The position numbers were made by a program, and so were the translations under genes. Source: a bacterium (GTDB taxonomy: Bacteria; Planctomycetota; JAFGQW01). From it: a stretch of DNA of 64,000 nt. Under the pieces are notes generated by a model, which saw only the letters and a program-made list of their open reading frames with translations, had not been told where the DNA came from and searched no databases. Of the stretch, positions 63,141 to 64,000 are shown piece by piece (the stretch's first letter is position 1; every line of letters starts with the position of its first letter). Where the stretch lies: the NCBI GenBank assembly GCA_030426805.1, contig JAUHXU010000001.1:704861-768860 (forward strand). Direction: 5' to 3'.

Positions 63141-64000
63141 ATGCGAGTCCGTAATGGTCTCCTCGGCATCGCGGCGCTGGTCGCCGTCAGCGTGCCGACG
63201 TCCGCGCAGTTCATCGGCTGGCCGGACACGAACGCAGGCGCGAGCGCGACCAACAATGCTTGGCCGATGGCTCAAGACGTCGAGTGGCGGTATCAGTACC
63301 TGCTTCCCGCCGCGTGCTTCCCGGCCGCGCCGTTCAAGATCACCGACATGGCGTTCGCCCAGCACGGCGGTTTCTCGTCATCGCACCCGGGCACCTACCA
63401 ACGCTGGCAGGTCCGGATGACGCTGACCACGGTGGCGACGCTGTCGACGAACCTCGACCGAAACCTCGGCAACTGCCCGGTGACGGTCATGCAGCGCCCG
63501 AACTTCACGTGGGCCTACGCGCCGGATACGTGGACGGACTTCGGCCTGGACTGCGCATTCGGCTATGACGGCACGAGCGACGTGCTGATCGAGATCCGCT
63601 ACACCGGCGGCAGCACCGCCAACCTGCCGATGCGGGCCGAGAACCCCCCGGGTGGCGCGCGCGTGCTTGCGAAGGGCGTCGGCTCGTACAACGCGTCCAC
63701 CGCCACCTTCGGCCCGTCCGGCAGCGGTCTCCCGAAGACCCGCTTCACGATCGACCGCACGTGCGTGATGCTCGCGCTTACGCCGCAGGTGTCGATCGGC
63801 AACAGCGGCGCCGTGCAGGTCGTCAACGCGTCGCCCGGCGCGCCGTACCAGATCGCGACCGCGCTCGGACACACGACGCAGCTCTCGCTCGGTAGCTGCA
63901 GCATCTGCCTGAACCCGGACGTGCTCTTCTTCCTGTCGGTCACCGGCAACCCGCTGTTCAGCGGTTACGCCGGAACGGTCGCCGCCAACGGCACCTACGC
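63141..64000 (+). CDS. Secreted protein, C-terminus beyond the window
   Basis: The frame is open from the ATG at 63141 to the right edge (286 codons seen). GGAG six bases upstream supports this start over the ATG at 63129. A signal peptide (NGLLGIAALVAVSVPTSAQ) is followed by a beta-rich domain. QFIGWPDTNAGASATNNAWP, RYQYLLPAACFPAAPFKITD and TWTDFGLDCAFGYDGTSDVL can be read. From about residue 215 it enters what looks like the shared secreted module (VQVVNASPGAPYQIATALGH). Function unknown. TACACT at 63049-63054 is a possible -10. Confidence 0.72.
   Translation, partial: MRVRNGLLGIAALVAVSVPTSAQFIGWPDTNAGASATNNAWPMAQDVEWRYQYLLPAACFPAAPFKITDMAFAQHGGFSSSHPGTYQRWQVRMTLTTVATLSTNLDRNLGNCPVTVMQRPNFTWAYAPDTWTDFGLDCAFGYDGTSDVLIEIRYTGGSTANLPMRAENPPGGARVLAKGVGSYNASTATFGPSGSGLPKTRFTIDRTCVMLALTPQVSIGNSGAVQVVNASPGAPYQIATALGHTTQLSLGSCSICLNPDVLFFLSVTGNPLFSGYAGTVAANGTY

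Overview
The window is GC-rich, densely coded bacterial DNA. Its gene content points to a member of the Planctomycetota or a close relative. It has a DUF1800/DUF1501 pair with Tat signals, an ECF sigma factor beside a Ser/Thr kinase-TPR protein, several secreted beta-helix proteins, an AsmA-like giant with outer-membrane proteins (so a diderm envelope), and a lineage-specific secreted C-terminal module. This is inferred from protein families only; no rRNA or tRNA gene was seen.

Layout. 0-5 kb: end of a PhoX-like protein, a ClpA/ClpB-type AAA+ ATPase carrying a release-factor-2-like C-terminus without the GGQ loop, and an MFS transporter. 5-12.6 kb: a tightly packed seven-gene operon that reads as a type III (Csx10-containing, III-D-like) CRISPR effector complex. 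It has a Cas10-like large subunit with a degenerate cyclase motif and no HD motif, a Csx10-like RAMP protein, a small helical subunit, three Cas7-like RAMP proteins and an RG-rich accessory protein. 12.6-15.9 kb: a secreted metalloprotease and a separate Cas6, with a lone CRISPR-repeat-like hairpin upstream of Cas6. There is no array, cas1 or cas2 in the window. 15.9-19 kb: flavoprotein and MarR regulator divergent from homogentisate dioxygenase.

19-31.6 kb: envelope and secretion genes (lipoprotein, 1800-residue AsmA/DUF748-like protein, outer-membrane barrel with a patatin lipoprotein, beta-helix protein) and a REP-associated (RAYT-type) transposase. 31.7-37.4 kb: Mrp and DUF971, an MGMT-AlkA fusion, an orphan DNA methyltransferase, an RNase H-like protein and an HtrA protease. 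37.4-44 kb: a secreted repeat-module protein, the DUF1800/DUF1501 pair, and two probable selenoproteins (deiodinase-like, and UxxC thioredoxin-like) on either side of a dihydropyrimidinase. 44-49.8 kb: aldehyde dehydrogenase, ECF sigma factor, kinase-TPR and a possible structured RNA with a strong terminator.

49.8-64 kb: lgt, a 760-base repeat- and hairpin-rich intergenic region, arginine deiminase, NAD synthetase, an FAD oxidoreductase, a beta-helix protein, an MBL/beta-CASP nuclease and RsmJ. An Fe-S maturation run (IscA-type, YgfZ-TPR, Nfu) follows, then the start of another secreted protein.

The most unusual items are the Cas10-degenerate III-D-like effector operon with its distant Cas6, the AAA+/RF2-like fusion, and the two in-frame UGA codons, one followed by a SECIS-like hairpin.
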